DNA of 5,648 bases, taken from assembly GCA_031281685.1 (NCBI GenBank), contig JAITFA010000041.1, forward strand, positions 1 through 5,648, read 5' to 3'. Below the pieces are notes generated by a model. It made no database searches, was not told the DNA's origin, and saw only the letters and a program-made list of their open reading frames with translations. The position numbers and the translations under genes are program-made. Numbering within the stretch: the stretch's first letter is position 1; every line of letters starts with the position of its first letter. This DNA is from Treponema sp. GTDB lineage: Bacteria; Spirochaetota; Spirochaetia; Treponematales; Breznakiellaceae. Of this stretch, positions 1 through 5,464 are shown piece by piece.

Positions 1-61
1 CCATAGCATTGCGCATCGCCTCGGTGGGTTTTGTTACTGTATCACTACGAATATCAATCAT
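1..61 (-). CDS. ltaE: Low-specificity L-threonine aldolase, N-terminal fragment (runs off the left edge)
   Basis: Only the first 20 codons are inside the window. They read MIDIRSDTVTKPTEAMRNAM, which matches the conserved start of the PLP-dependent threonine aldolase / beta-eliminating lyase family (MIDLRSDTVTKPT-type). Family members cleave L-threonine or L-allo-threonine to glycine and acetaldehyde in the cytoplasm; the PLP lysine and the rest of the fold lie outside. The ATG at 61 gives the canonical family N-terminus. An in-frame ATG at 82 would add seven residues (MKGYTIR), but has no ribosome site. A GAAGGG lies about 13 nt upstream of the chosen start, which is rather far. The gene follows a decayed antitoxin gene on the same strand. 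Family assignment is strong despite the short length; the exact substrate preference cannot be judged. Confidence 0.85.
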   Translation of the reverse strand, partial: MIDIRSDTVTKPTEAMRNAM

Positions 62-82
62 GCGAATAGTATAGCCCTTCAT

Positions 83-277
83 TCATTGATAGGATAGGGG
101 TTGATTAGTGAATAAGCCCATGATTCCCTCTCTCGTCTCGTTTAACGTTCCGGCTGTATGCGACATTTTGCCAGCTCTATAAGGTGCAAATAACTGGCTC
201 CGGGAAATACCCATACACGAAGCAGTTTATTCTGCTTTTTCATACAATGCATCAGGAAGTGGTATTACCTTCTTCAT
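83..277 (-). pseudogene. Decayed ribbon-helix-helix (MazE/CopG-like) antitoxin remnant
   Basis: From the ATG at 277 the frame reads MKKVIPLPDALYEKAE, a TAA stop at codon 17, then TASCMGISRSQLFA. It stays open until a TGA at 83-85. The two pieces join in the same frame into the usual start of small ribbon-helix-helix antitoxins: a short basic beta strand, LPD.LY.KAE, then a helix ending in G.SRSQLFA. A single C-to-T change (CAA to TAA) would explain the stop. After LFA the expected ALEEF-type helix is missing and the remaining 30 or so residues are not recognisable, so an internal rearrangement or deletion is also likely. No toxin gene follows; the next gene is threonine aldolase. What is seen is the split frame; the family is from pattern memory, and loss of function is inferred. 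A sequencing error at the stop would not restore the missing C-terminal half. Confidence 0.6.
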
Positions 278-314
278 ATAATATAGTATAATCTTATGGT
301 AAGTGAAATTTTAC

Positions 315-341
315 AAAAAATGGTTCCGTAGGAATGCGACC
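315..341 (-). terminator. Weak candidate rho-independent terminator after the V4R-like gene
   Basis: Read on the minus strand, about 18 nt after the stop of the V4R-like gene, a short imperfect hairpin (TTCC-TAC-GGAA core, flanked by GG and CC) is followed by A and six Ts (315-320). The position and T-run fit an intrinsic terminator for the chemoreceptor operon. The stem is short and interrupted, so this is only a candidate. Confidence 0.4.
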
Positions 342-358
342 AAGGCTAGCAAAACATC

Positions 359-952
359 TTACCACGTAATAACATACGTACAACTATCCGCCCCTTTGGA
401 ACGGCACTCTTTGCTATCATCATGTATGATAGTGGCGCGGGGCGCGAACTTATGAACCATTGCAGTAATAATCCCATGATCATACGCGCAAGGACATGGA
501 CTTTTGCACGTACTGATTATTTTGTTTTCTCCAGAAATCCGTTCATAACCATAATGGCCTATTCCTTCAAGCATGATACCGCTATCGGGATTAAACAGGA
601 GCTTACCGTTTTTCCGATGGTTCAAGTGATACGCTACATCTATCGCTCTAACCCCGCTGTCTACATCCACTACCCAAGACGGAAACTGAGCGGTAGACGG
701 TATCGCCATCCCAATGTTAAAAAGCACGCGATCCCCTACGGTTTTGGCGATATTTTCAAACGCCGCAAACCAAGCCGTTTGCAAATACCATCCGTTCTTA
801 TCTATACGCAATTCCTTGTTTACTACCGTACCTATGCCAACTCGTGAAAGGTAACGCCGCGAAAGATTGGTAAAATAGCCCAAGCCGCTGACTATCGAGT
901 AAACCGTATGGCCGTTTACTTCGATACCCGGTTCAAATGCCTTAAACTGCAT
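359..952 (-). CDS. V4R-like cysteine-rich domain protein, putative sensor partner of the adjacent soluble chemoreceptor
   Basis: A 197-residue soluble protein without signal peptide or membrane helix. The C-terminal third carries the telling pattern: C149, C153 and C155 in [14 protein letters not shown], then C183 and C191 in [16 protein letters not shown]. Such closely spaced cysteines followed by a terminal CRxKGxxxCxYxVxW block resemble V4R (4-vinyl reductase) and related small-molecule-binding domains; a metal or ligand site there is inferred. The N-terminal 140 residues match nothing I can name. The start at 952 is chosen because GGAGG stands 4 nt upstream. The frame is open further back, to an ATG at 1054, but that part lies inside the upstream gene and lacks a ribosome site. 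The gene overlaps the chemoreceptor gene by 11 bp, so translation is probably coupled and the products probably work together. Domain assignment is moderate; the ligand is unknown. Confidence 0.65.
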   Translation of the reverse strand: MQFKAFEPGIEVNGHTVYSIVSGLGYFTNLSRRYLSRVGIGTVVNKELRIDKNGWYLQTAWFAAFENIAKTVGDRVLFNIGMAIPSTAQFPSWVVDVDSGVRAIDVAYHLNHRKNGKLLFNPDSGIMLEGIGHYGYERISGENKIISTCKSPCPCAYDHGIITAMVHKFAPRATIIHDDSKECRSKGADSCTYVITW

Positions 953-2036
953 AATTCCTCCATTCGGTAATCTTATCATGAATACGCTGTACCGCTTCTT
1001 TATTGCTGTCTTGGTCAATATGAATACGGCTAAAATCGTTATGTATATCCTCAATGTCGCCCATGATTCTGTTTATGTCCTTGCTCATCTCGGCCATTTC
1101 CTTGTCAAGACTTTCAGCTTCCTTTACAATAGATGCGCTTGAAGTCTTTATTTCTTTAAAACTAGCGCGAACATCATTGGTAATAGTATTGATATGATTG
1201 GTGGCATCCAGTACTTGACCACTGCCAGCTTCCTGCTCGGTCATGGCGTTCCGTATCACTATTTCTTGATCTCGTACATCCTCTACCTTATTGACAATCT
1301 GATTAAACTGGGCTTGTGATTTTTCGATAAACTCTATTGCATTTTGTATTTGTGTTTTAAGCCCGGAAAGCGATTTGTTGATGGTTTTACCCTGAACCGC
1401 CGAGTTTTCAGCCAGCTTGCGGATTTCATCGGCCACCACCGCGAAGCCTCTACCTACACTTCCGGCGTGAGCCGCCTCTATAGCCGCGTTCATAGCAAGC
1501 AGATTTGTCTGCGCCGCTATAGTTTGTATCATCTTATTTGCTTCCATAAGACTTTTTGAGCCTTCCGCAAGCTCCTTCATGATACCGCTTATTTTTTGGA
1601 TACTTTCATTTCCGGCATTGGAGGCATTCACAAGACCGTCTATGGAAGCGTTGTTTTTTGCTAATATAGATGTTATGGATTTGATATTGGAGAGCATTTC
1701 CTCTATTGAGGCTGACGTTTCGGTAACTGCTGATGCCTGACCTTCCATACGCCCGTCCAGCGTATTAATCACGTCAGAGATAAGTTCCGTTGCCTTCATA
1801 ATATCCGCTACTGATATAACGTGATTTATTGCTTTGGATACAAGAGAAAGAGTTATGTTATCCATACTTTCGAACTCTTGCATGGATCCCCCTACCACAT
1901 TTGTTAGCTCGGTAATGGAATTATACAGGCCATGTATTTCCATTTCTATGTCTTTTGAAATTTGTATGATGCGTTCTTTTCCCTGATTAGATTCCGATTG
2001 ATTTTTAATTATACTTTTCTTAGTGTTAAAAAACAT
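942..2036 (-). CDS. Cytoplasmic methyl-accepting chemotaxis protein (no transmembrane or sensor domain)
   Basis: A 364-residue chemoreceptor signalling protein that should control the CheA kinase through CheW. Residues 170-210 form the invariant hairpin tip ([20 protein letters not shown], then [16 protein letters not shown]); histidine replaces the usual arginine in EAARAG. Predicted coiled-coil arms flank it on both sides. [15 protein letters not shown] (100-114) is a likely methylation segment. There is no hydrophobic stretch long enough to span a membrane, no HAMP domain, and no C-terminal NWETF-type CheR tether. The first 60 or so residues are polar and match no known sensor. The start at 2036 is preferred over an upstream ATG at 2123 because it has AAAGGGG 7 nt before it and because the longer version would begin upstream of the apparent promoter. 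The following V4R-like gene overlaps by 11 bp and may supply the sensing function. Family assignment is certain; the stimulus is unknown. Confidence 0.93.
   Translation of the reverse strand: MFFNTKKSIIKNQSESNQGKERIIQISKDIEMEIHGLYNSITELTNVVGGSMQEFESMDNITLSLVSKAINHVISVADIMKATELISDVINTLDGRMEGQASAVTETSASIEEMLSNIKSITSILAKNNASIDGLVNASNAGNESIQKISGIMKELAEGSKSLMEANKMIQTIAAQTNLLAMNAAIEAAHAGSVGRGFAVVADEIRKLAENSAVQGKTINKSLSGLKTQIQNAIEFIEKSQAQFNQIVNKVEDVRDQEIVIRNAMTEQEAGSGQVLDATNHINTITNDVRASFKEIKTSSASIVKEAESLDKEMAEMSKDINRIMGDIEDIHNDFSRIHIDQDSNKEAVQRIHDKITEWRNYAV
957..961 (-). promoter_or_regulatory. Ribosome binding site of the V4R-like gene
   Basis: GGAGG on the minus strand, 4 nt before the ATG at 952 and wholly inside the last codons of the chemoreceptor gene. 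It decides the start in favour of the 197-residue form over the longer alternatives at 979 and 1054, which lack a Shine-Dalgarno sequence. Confidence 0.75.
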
Positions 2037-2043
2037 AATTATA

Positions 2044-2050
2044 CCCCTTT
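2044..2050 (-). promoter_or_regulatory. Ribosome binding site of the chemoreceptor gene
   Basis: AAAGGGG on the minus strand, 7 nt before the ATG at 2036. It supports the 364-residue start over the in-frame ATG at 2123. Confidence 0.6.
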
Positions 2051-2064
2051 TAAGCGACGAAAAA

Positions 2065-2073
2065 ATTATACCA
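2065..2073 (-). promoter_or_regulatory. Extended -10 promoter of the chemoreceptor/V4R operon
   Basis: TGGTATAAT on the minus strand is a perfect TATAAT with the TGn extension. No good -35 hexamer lies 16-18 bp further up, which is typical of extended -10 promoters. Transcription would start near 2058 and give a leader of about 22 nt containing the ribosome site. A second TATAAT directly abutting the start codon (2038-2043) is too close to serve. Confidence 0.55.
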
Positions 2074-2131
2074 TACTCTAAAAGACATTCCGATGAAAAC
2101 ACATGTCCCCGCGTCTTTGCCATTGCCAGTT

Positions 2132-2154
2132 GTTCCGCCCGCGATTCCGGGAAC
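2132..2154. repeat. GC-rich imperfect inverted repeat (REP-like)
   Basis: GTTCC and GGAAC arms enclose GC-rich sequence; an alternative inner pairing is CCCG with CGGG around a six-base loop. The TTCCCG...CGGG character recalls the small REP-like hairpins scattered between genes in many bacteria. Copies elsewhere in the genome cannot be checked here. It lies about 60 bp upstream of the chemoreceptor promoter, in otherwise featureless sequence. Confidence 0.35.
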
Positions 2155-2159
2155 CCAGT

Positions 2160-2375
2160 CTATAGTCTCTGCCATTGTATAATAAGTCCTTCTGTATCTA
2201 TGTTCCTAACGAGTGGGTTATTCTTGCTGCGGAATACTCCGTTCTGTCTTCCGTCTGCTCCAATCTGACTAAAGCGAGGGATTTGCAACGTCAGGTACTT
2301 AACACGCCGTCTTCTTAAGAGCGTATAGCTGTGAGAGACGTGTTCCATCTTGTTACCTGCCGGTTTCAAAAGCAT
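2160..2375 (-). CDS. Doubtful 71-codon open reading frame, unrecognised
   Basis: The frame runs from an ATG at 2375 to a TAG at 2160-2162 and encodes a basic 71-residue sequence with an RRRR run near residue 20, no signal peptide and no clear hydrophobic segment. No family is recognised. The only purine-rich Shine-Dalgarno-like match (AAAGGA) is about 13 nt from the start, too far to be convincing. Past its stop the same frame is open into the chemoreceptor gene, so it could be a remnant of something longer. It sits inside the roughly 660-bp gap between argH and the chemoreceptor gene. It may be chance, a decayed gene, or part of a dispersed element; I would not treat it as an established gene. 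Confidence 0.2.
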   Translation of the reverse strand: MLLKPAGNKMEHVSHSYTLLRRRRVKYLTLQIPRFSQIGADGRQNGVFRSKNNPLVRNIDTEGLIIQWQRL

Positions 2376-2397
2376 AAAGTCATGCTAATCCTTTATG
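2371..2397. repeat. Perfect 7-bp inverted repeat, hairpin-capable
   Basis: CATAAAG (2373-2379) and CTTTATG (2391-2397) are perfect inverted arms around an 11-base loop. AGCAT (2371-2375) and ATGCT (2382-2386) make a competing smaller pairing. The stem is AT-rich and not followed by a long T-run on either strand, so a terminator role for the argH operon is possible but weak. On the minus strand it overlaps the start of the doubtful 71-codon frame. Confidence 0.4.
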
Positions 2398-2463
2398 TTA
2401 AAAATGTCAATAGAGAAATGCTTCGATTCTTTGTTACCGTTAATCTGTGTGTCTAGCACTAAA

Positions 2464-2673
2464 CTACCTAAACAGCCTCTCGTATAGTGGCACTACCCGA
2501 TTGAGTAGCGACGCTATATGACCAAATAGTGGCACTACCCGACTGAGTAGTGGTGCTATATGAGCAAATAGCGCCACTACCCGACTGAATAAGACCACTA
2601 CGTGATTCTGTAGGTTAAGTTTAGCTTGACCGGTCAGGCCTCTGACACCAACGTCTCTGACACCTTCAGACAT
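2464..2673 (-). CDS. Possible 69-residue heptad-repeat protein encoded by the 21-bp array
   Basis: The frame begins 23 bp after the argH stop. The N-terminal 22 residues are polar (MSEGVRDVGVRGLTGQ...) and partly encoded by the GTCAG...CTGAC repeats. The rest reads as successive heptads of the form L-[FL]-x-[RH]-[VI]-[VA]-[APS] and ends in LYERLFR. If made, it would be a strongly hydrophobic, amphipathic or membrane-inserting helix. Six units of exactly 21 bp keep the frame open automatically, so an open frame alone is poor evidence. There is no good ribosome site. Substitutions between units are often non-synonymous (S to N, P to A). It may be a genuine small protein co-transcribed with argH or, more likely in my view, a by-product of a DNA-level repeat. 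Confidence 0.25.
   Translation of the reverse strand: MSEGVRDVGVRGLTGQAKLNLQNHVVVLFSRVVALFAHIAPLLSRVVPLFGHIASLLNRVVPLYERLFR
2485..2610. repeat. Array of six 21-bp units (three 42-bp double units) with internal dyads
   Basis: Units begin at 2485, 2506, 2527, 2548, 2569 and 2590 with no spacing drift. Odd units start TAGTGGCACTA or a close variant followed by CCCGAYTGAR; even units start TAGYG..GCTA or a variant and mostly end ATATGASCAAA, so the true period is 42 bp made of two related halves. The first 11 bp of most units are a dyad around one central base: TAGTG/CACTA in units 1 and 3, TAGCG/CGCTA in unit 2, where both arms changed together. Units 4 and 5 keep only an imperfect dyad, and the last unit is the most degenerate. 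The 21-bp spacing equals two turns of B-DNA, so all dyads would face the same side. Function is unknown. Confidence 0.85.
2613..2636. repeat. Overlapping short inverted repeats
   Basis: GGTTAAG (2613-2619) and CTTGACC (2625-2631) can form a 7-bp stem with one G.T pair and a five-base loop. TGACCGGTCA (2627-2636) is a perfect 10-bp palindrome sharing its first bases with that stem. They lie between the 21-bp array and the GTCAG...CTGAC repeats. No T-run follows on either strand. Confidence 0.45.
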
Positions 2674-2697
2674 GGACAGCAGTCAGGCCTCTGACAC
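2633..2697. repeat. Two copies of a 16-bp repeat with GTCAG/CTGAC dyad, plus a partial copy
   Basis: GTCAGGCCTCTGACAC occurs at 2633-2648 and again, identical, at 2682-2697; a shortened copy with only the TCTGACAC half stands at 2656-2663. Each full copy holds perfect GTCAG and CTGAC arms around a four-base loop. The right copy reaches the first base of the argH stop codon region, so the repeat begins exactly where argH ends. Without a T-run these are not classical terminators, but hairpins there could protect the 3' end of the argH transcript. Confidence 0.75.
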
Positions 2698-4094
2698 TAC
2701 GCTGAACTCAGGCGTTGCCGCAAGGTCGCTATTTGTCGCCGAACCTCGTCAGGCGCGGGTCCGCCGGGCAGGTTCCGCGCCGCGACACACGCAGCAGGAC
2801 TCAGCATCGCATACACGTCGTCCTCAAAAAGCGGGCAGCGCGTCTTGAGTTCCGCTAACGTGCGGTCCGCAATACACTGTTGACCCGCCGCCATGCAGTC
2901 CCGCACGAGCAGCGCCGCCGCCTCATGCGCTTTGCGAAAAGGCAAGCCCTTACGCACAAGGTACTCAGCCGCGTCAGTCGCCTCCAGAAAACCGCCAATA
3001 CAGGCGTTTTCCATACGAGCGGTGTTAAAGACCGCGCTCGCCATCATACCCCGAAACATACGCAAACAGGCGCTGAGGGTGTCGAGGCTGTCAAACAACG
3101 CCTCCTTGTCTTCCTGTAAGTCCTTATCGTAGGCATAAGGTAGTCCTTTGAGCAGGGTAAGCAGGGTAACAAGATTACCGCTTGTGCGCGCCGACTTGCC
3201 CCTGATGAGTTCCGCGAAGTCAGGGTTCTTCTTCTGCGGCATAATCGACGAACCAGTGCTCCATTTCTCAGCAAGCTTGATGAACGCAAACTCCTCGCTT
3301 GCCCATATAACCACATCCTCGCAGAAGCGCGACAGATGAGTCATGGTGATGGCAACACAGGCGCTCAGTTCCAGCGCAAAGTCGCGGTCAGCCACCGCGT
3401 CCATTGAGTTAAGGCTGGGACGAGCGAAGCCAAGTCCCCGCGCCGTTGCCTCGCGGTCAAGCGGCAGGCCCGAACCGGCAAGCGCACCCGCGCCCAGGGG
3501 ACACTCGTCAAGCCGCGCTAGGGCGTCGGCAAAGCGCCTCACGTCCCGTTCAAGCCCCGCGCACCACGCCACAAGGTGATGACCCAGGGTCAGCGGTTGC
3601 GCCCGCTGAAGATGGGTGTATCCCGGCATCACAGCATCAACATGGTTTTCAGCCTGCGTTAGCAATGCCGCAATAGTCGCGCCTAATTCCCCAATGAGGA
3701 TCGGCACACTGCGCTTGAGATAAAGGCGGAAGTCCAGCGCCACTTGATCATTGCGGCTCCGCCCCGCGTGAACCATGCGCCCCGCATCGCCCAAGCGTGC
3801 GGTGAGGAGGCTTTCTATAAACGAGTGAATGTCTTCCGCGCCGGCGTCAATGGCGAGGGTTCCATCCGCGATTTCGCGGTCGATATTGGCAAGCTCCGCA
3901 TCCAGTGATGCGGCAAGTTCCAACGGGATAATGCCCTGCTGACCCAGCATGGCGGCATGGGCGCGGCTTCCGCGAATGTCGTCATGGGCAAGCCGCTTAT
4001 CAACGGCAATCGACGCCTGAAACGCAAACGCATCGGCATCGGGTTTTTCCGCAAGTCGTCCGGCCCAAAGTACCTGACTTTGTGTGTTGTTCAT
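2697..4094 (-). CDS. argH: Argininosuccinate lyase
   Basis: Catalyses the last step of arginine synthesis, splitting argininosuccinate into arginine and fumarate; a cytoplasmic homotetramer of the fumarase/aspartase superfamily. At 465 residues it has the usual full length. Conserved blocks appear in order: EDIHSFIE (87-94), GRSRNDQVALDFRLY (111-125), GYTHLQRAQP (158-167) with the general acid/base histidine H161, and the flexible-loop signature GSSIMPQKKNPD (281-292), whose serine is catalytic. LGAGALAGSGLPLDRE (200-214) replaces the commoner ALAGT-type sequence but keeps the pattern. The start at 4094 gives the expected N-terminus (LWAGRL near residue 10), though the ribosome site is weak. 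It lies 57 bp after the Lnb-type gene on the same strand, with no terminator visible between, so the two are probably co-transcribed. No argG or other arginine gene is in the window. Nothing suggests inactivation. Confidence 0.97.
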   Translation of the reverse strand: MNNTQSQVLWAGRLAEKPDADAFAFQASIAVDKRLAHDDIRGSRAHAAMLGQQGIIPLELAASLDAELANIDREIADGTLAIDAGAEDIHSFIESLLTARLGDAGRMVHAGRSRNDQVALDFRLYLKRSVPILIGELGATIAALLTQAENHVDAVMPGYTHLQRAQPLTLGHHLVAWCAGLERDVRRFADALARLDECPLGAGALAGSGLPLDREATARGLGFARPSLNSMDAVADRDFALELSACVAITMTHLSRFCEDVVIWASEEFAFIKLAEKWSTGSSIMPQKKNPDFAELIRGKSARTSGNLVTLLTLLKGLPYAYDKDLQEDKEALFDSLDTLSACLRMFRGMMASAVFNTARMENACIGGFLEATDAAEYLVRKGLPFRKAHEAAALLVRDCMAAGQQCIADRTLAELKTRCPLFEDDVYAMLSPAACVAARNLPGGPAPDEVRRQIATLRQRLSSA

Positions 4095-4151
4095 AGAACC
4101 AGCTTAAAAGCTAAACGAGTTCCGTAACAAGAGGCGCTGCCGGAAGCCAGC

Positions 4152-5420
4152 TTACTTCCTCACGGCTCCTAATAAGTTTCGCACCCAGCCCGGAATGTAG
4201 CTCAAGACAAGCACAAAGGGCAAGACCAGCGCCTGCGTTACCTGATTCTGCTGGTAGAACTTGGGGCTGAGTTTTATCAGCATGGACAGCAGACCGCCAA
4301 ACAGCACGTATGTCCACAGCGTCCGCAGAAATAGTTCGGCAAGCCAGCGTTTCTCAGCGTGTTTGTTAGTGGCAGCGATGATGCCAAGCGGAACAGCAGC
4401 CAGCAGCAAAGGGTTGATAAAGAGAATGTTGCTGTTGTGCCAGGTATAGTCGTGGTTGGTGAAGAAACTCATAAAAAACAGGAGCGACCCCATAACGCCG
4501 AAGAACAAGCCCAGGGCGCTCTGGGTGAACCCAAAAAGCCGGCGGCTAAGCAGCGGGCGTTTGACGTAGACGCGGGCAAAGCACACGAGCATAACCGCCA
4601 GCGCTATACCAACAACAAGTTCATAAGGCCATTGCCGCCGGGGAACGTCGAGGACTGCCGGACGGTTCTCAGCGCGGTTCATCACTTCCACGCTGGAAAC
4701 AAGGGGACGCTCAACGCCAATGTCGTCGGTGTAGGTAAAGCCGCTGATGCGAAGGCCTATCTCCGCTGGCAGGAACATTTCCTCCCAAATGGTGATTGGC
4801 ACGTCGATGTCCTGCCCCATGAGGAAGTTAAGCGCCCAGTCCATGAACGGCGAGAACCACGTATGGCGGCGGACGTGCTGGCGAAGGGTGTAGCGCCCGG
4901 GCGCGTCGCCAAAACGCGCCTTGAACTGACCCTTAGTAGCGAGGTCAATGATGTCGCGGATGCGTGTGGCACAGTTGTCCTTAAAGTGGTGGTAATAATA
5001 GTCGCGGTTTTCAGGCAGGATGTTGTTTTCAGCAAAACGGCGCACCTCCTCCTCAGTTTCCGGTGAGATGTCCAGCGTGTAGAGGGTGATGTCGCGATTA
5101 GTGGCGATGTAGGTGCGGAAACTTTGCTCTGCCGGGGACGCGCCGCAACTGTACAGCAAGCGGCCAAAGGCAAAGTTCCGGTAAAAATGCTCATTCTCAA
5201 ACGAGAAGATGCCGTAATCGTAGAAACGGGCTGTACCGGCGCTGTGGTCTTCAATAACCAGCGCGATATGTCCCCACCAGAAGTACAGTTCGTCGCCCGG
5301 TCCCATCACCGCGATCTTCAGGGTAAAACGATCCGGCGCGACAGCGTCAGTTTGCGCGACAAGGCACTGAACGCCCAGCGCCAGCATGAACAGCAGGCTG
5401 AGTAAGAAACGATCATTCAT
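4152..5420 (-). CDS. DUF4105 / Lnb-type membrane protein, probable lipoprotein N-acyltransferase family
   Basis: A 422-residue envelope protein. Residues 1-23 look like a signal peptide (MNDRFLLSLLFMLALGVQCL, likely cut near AQ-TD). The secreted domain, about 24-262, has the DUF4105 (Lnb N-terminal) marks: WWGHIALVI with H51, FYDYGIFSFENEHFYRNFAFGRL (66-88), and HHFKDNCATRIRD with C150, giving a plausible His/Cys active pair. Five hydrophobic segments follow, at about 266-285, 298-320, 331-351, 361-382 and 396-413. NHDYTWHNSNILFINPLLL (322-340) fits the conserved H...N.N.L..NPL block of the Lnb C-terminal region. Family members in Bacteroides are, to my knowledge, reported to add the N-terminal acyl chain to outer-membrane lipoproteins; that activity here is inferred by homology. 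It precedes argH by 57 bp. No Shine-Dalgarno is visible at the start, and the predicted transcript would begin almost at the ATG. Family assignment is good, function less certain. Confidence 0.82.
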   Translation of the reverse strand: MNDRFLLSLLFMLALGVQCLVAQTDAVAPDRFTLKIAVMGPGDELYFWWGHIALVIEDHSAGTARFYDYGIFSFENEHFYRNFAFGRLLYSCGASPAEQSFRTYIATNRDITLYTLDISPETEEEVRRFAENNILPENRDYYYHHFKDNCATRIRDIIDLATKGQFKARFGDAPGRYTLRQHVRRHTWFSPFMDWALNFLMGQDIDVPITIWEEMFLPAEIGLRISGFTYTDDIGVERPLVSSVEVMNRAENRPAVLDVPRRQWPYELVVGIALAVMLVCFARVYVKRPLLSRRLFGFTQSALGLFFGVMGSLLFFMSFFTNHDYTWHNSNILFINPLLLAAVPLGIIAATNKHAEKRWLAELFLRTLWTYVLFGGLLSMLIKLSPKFYQQNQVTQALVLPFVLVLSYIPGWVRNLLGAVRK

Positions 5421-5426
5421 TTTGCC

Positions 5427-5455
5427 ACTATAGTATTTTCACCCAATCCTGTATA
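5427..5455 (-). promoter_or_regulatory. Candidate promoter of the Lnb-type gene, giving a nearly leaderless transcript
   Basis: On the minus strand, TATACA (5450-5455) and TATAGT (5427-5432) are separated by exactly 17 bp and match the -35 and -10 consensus in four and five of six positions. Transcription would begin at about 5420, at or next to the ATG, which agrees with the lack of a ribosome site. The whole gap to the divergent gene is only 44 bp, so any divergent promoter must overlap this one. Confidence 0.35.
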
Positions 5456-5464
5456 CATAAAGGT

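Noticed and set aside
220..240. AAGCAG/CTGCTT hairpin followed by Ts on the plus strand, terminator-like
   Set aside because: No plus-strand gene lies upstream of it, and the sequence is explained as codons of the decayed antitoxin. The stem is only 6 bp.
422..847. 141-codon plus-strand frame opposite the V4R-like gene
   Set aside because: It lies wholly antisense to a better-supported coding frame with a strong ribosome site and recognisable C-terminal motif; its translation matches nothing.
2037..2123. Longer chemoreceptor starting at the ATG at 2123 (393 residues)
   Set aside because: The extra 29 codons span the extended -10 promoter and the ribosome site of the 2036 start, and the added residues resemble no receptor N-terminus.
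2023..2268. 81-codon plus-strand frame across the chemoreceptor promoter
   Set aside because: It overlaps the promoter and the start of the chemoreceptor gene in antisense, has no ribosome site, and its cysteine/serine-rich product resembles no family.
2485..2610. CRISPR array
   Set aside because: Units are directly abutting with no unique spacers, only 21 bp long, and no cas gene is present.
4101..4112. AGCTT/AAGCT palindrome between the Lnb-type gene and argH as a terminator or operator
   Set aside because: The loop is only two bases and there is no T-run; a 12-bp near-palindrome of this kind is expected by chance.
4359..5066. 235-codon plus-strand frame opposite the Lnb-type gene
   Set aside because: Long antisense frames are common opposite GC-rich genes. 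The minus frame has a signal peptide, family motifs and membrane helices; the plus product is low in hydrophobic structure and unrecognisable.
4757..5254. 165-codon minus-strand frame within the Lnb-type gene
   Set aside because: Same strand, shifted frame; rich in S, T and R as expected from out-of-frame reading of a GC-rich gene.
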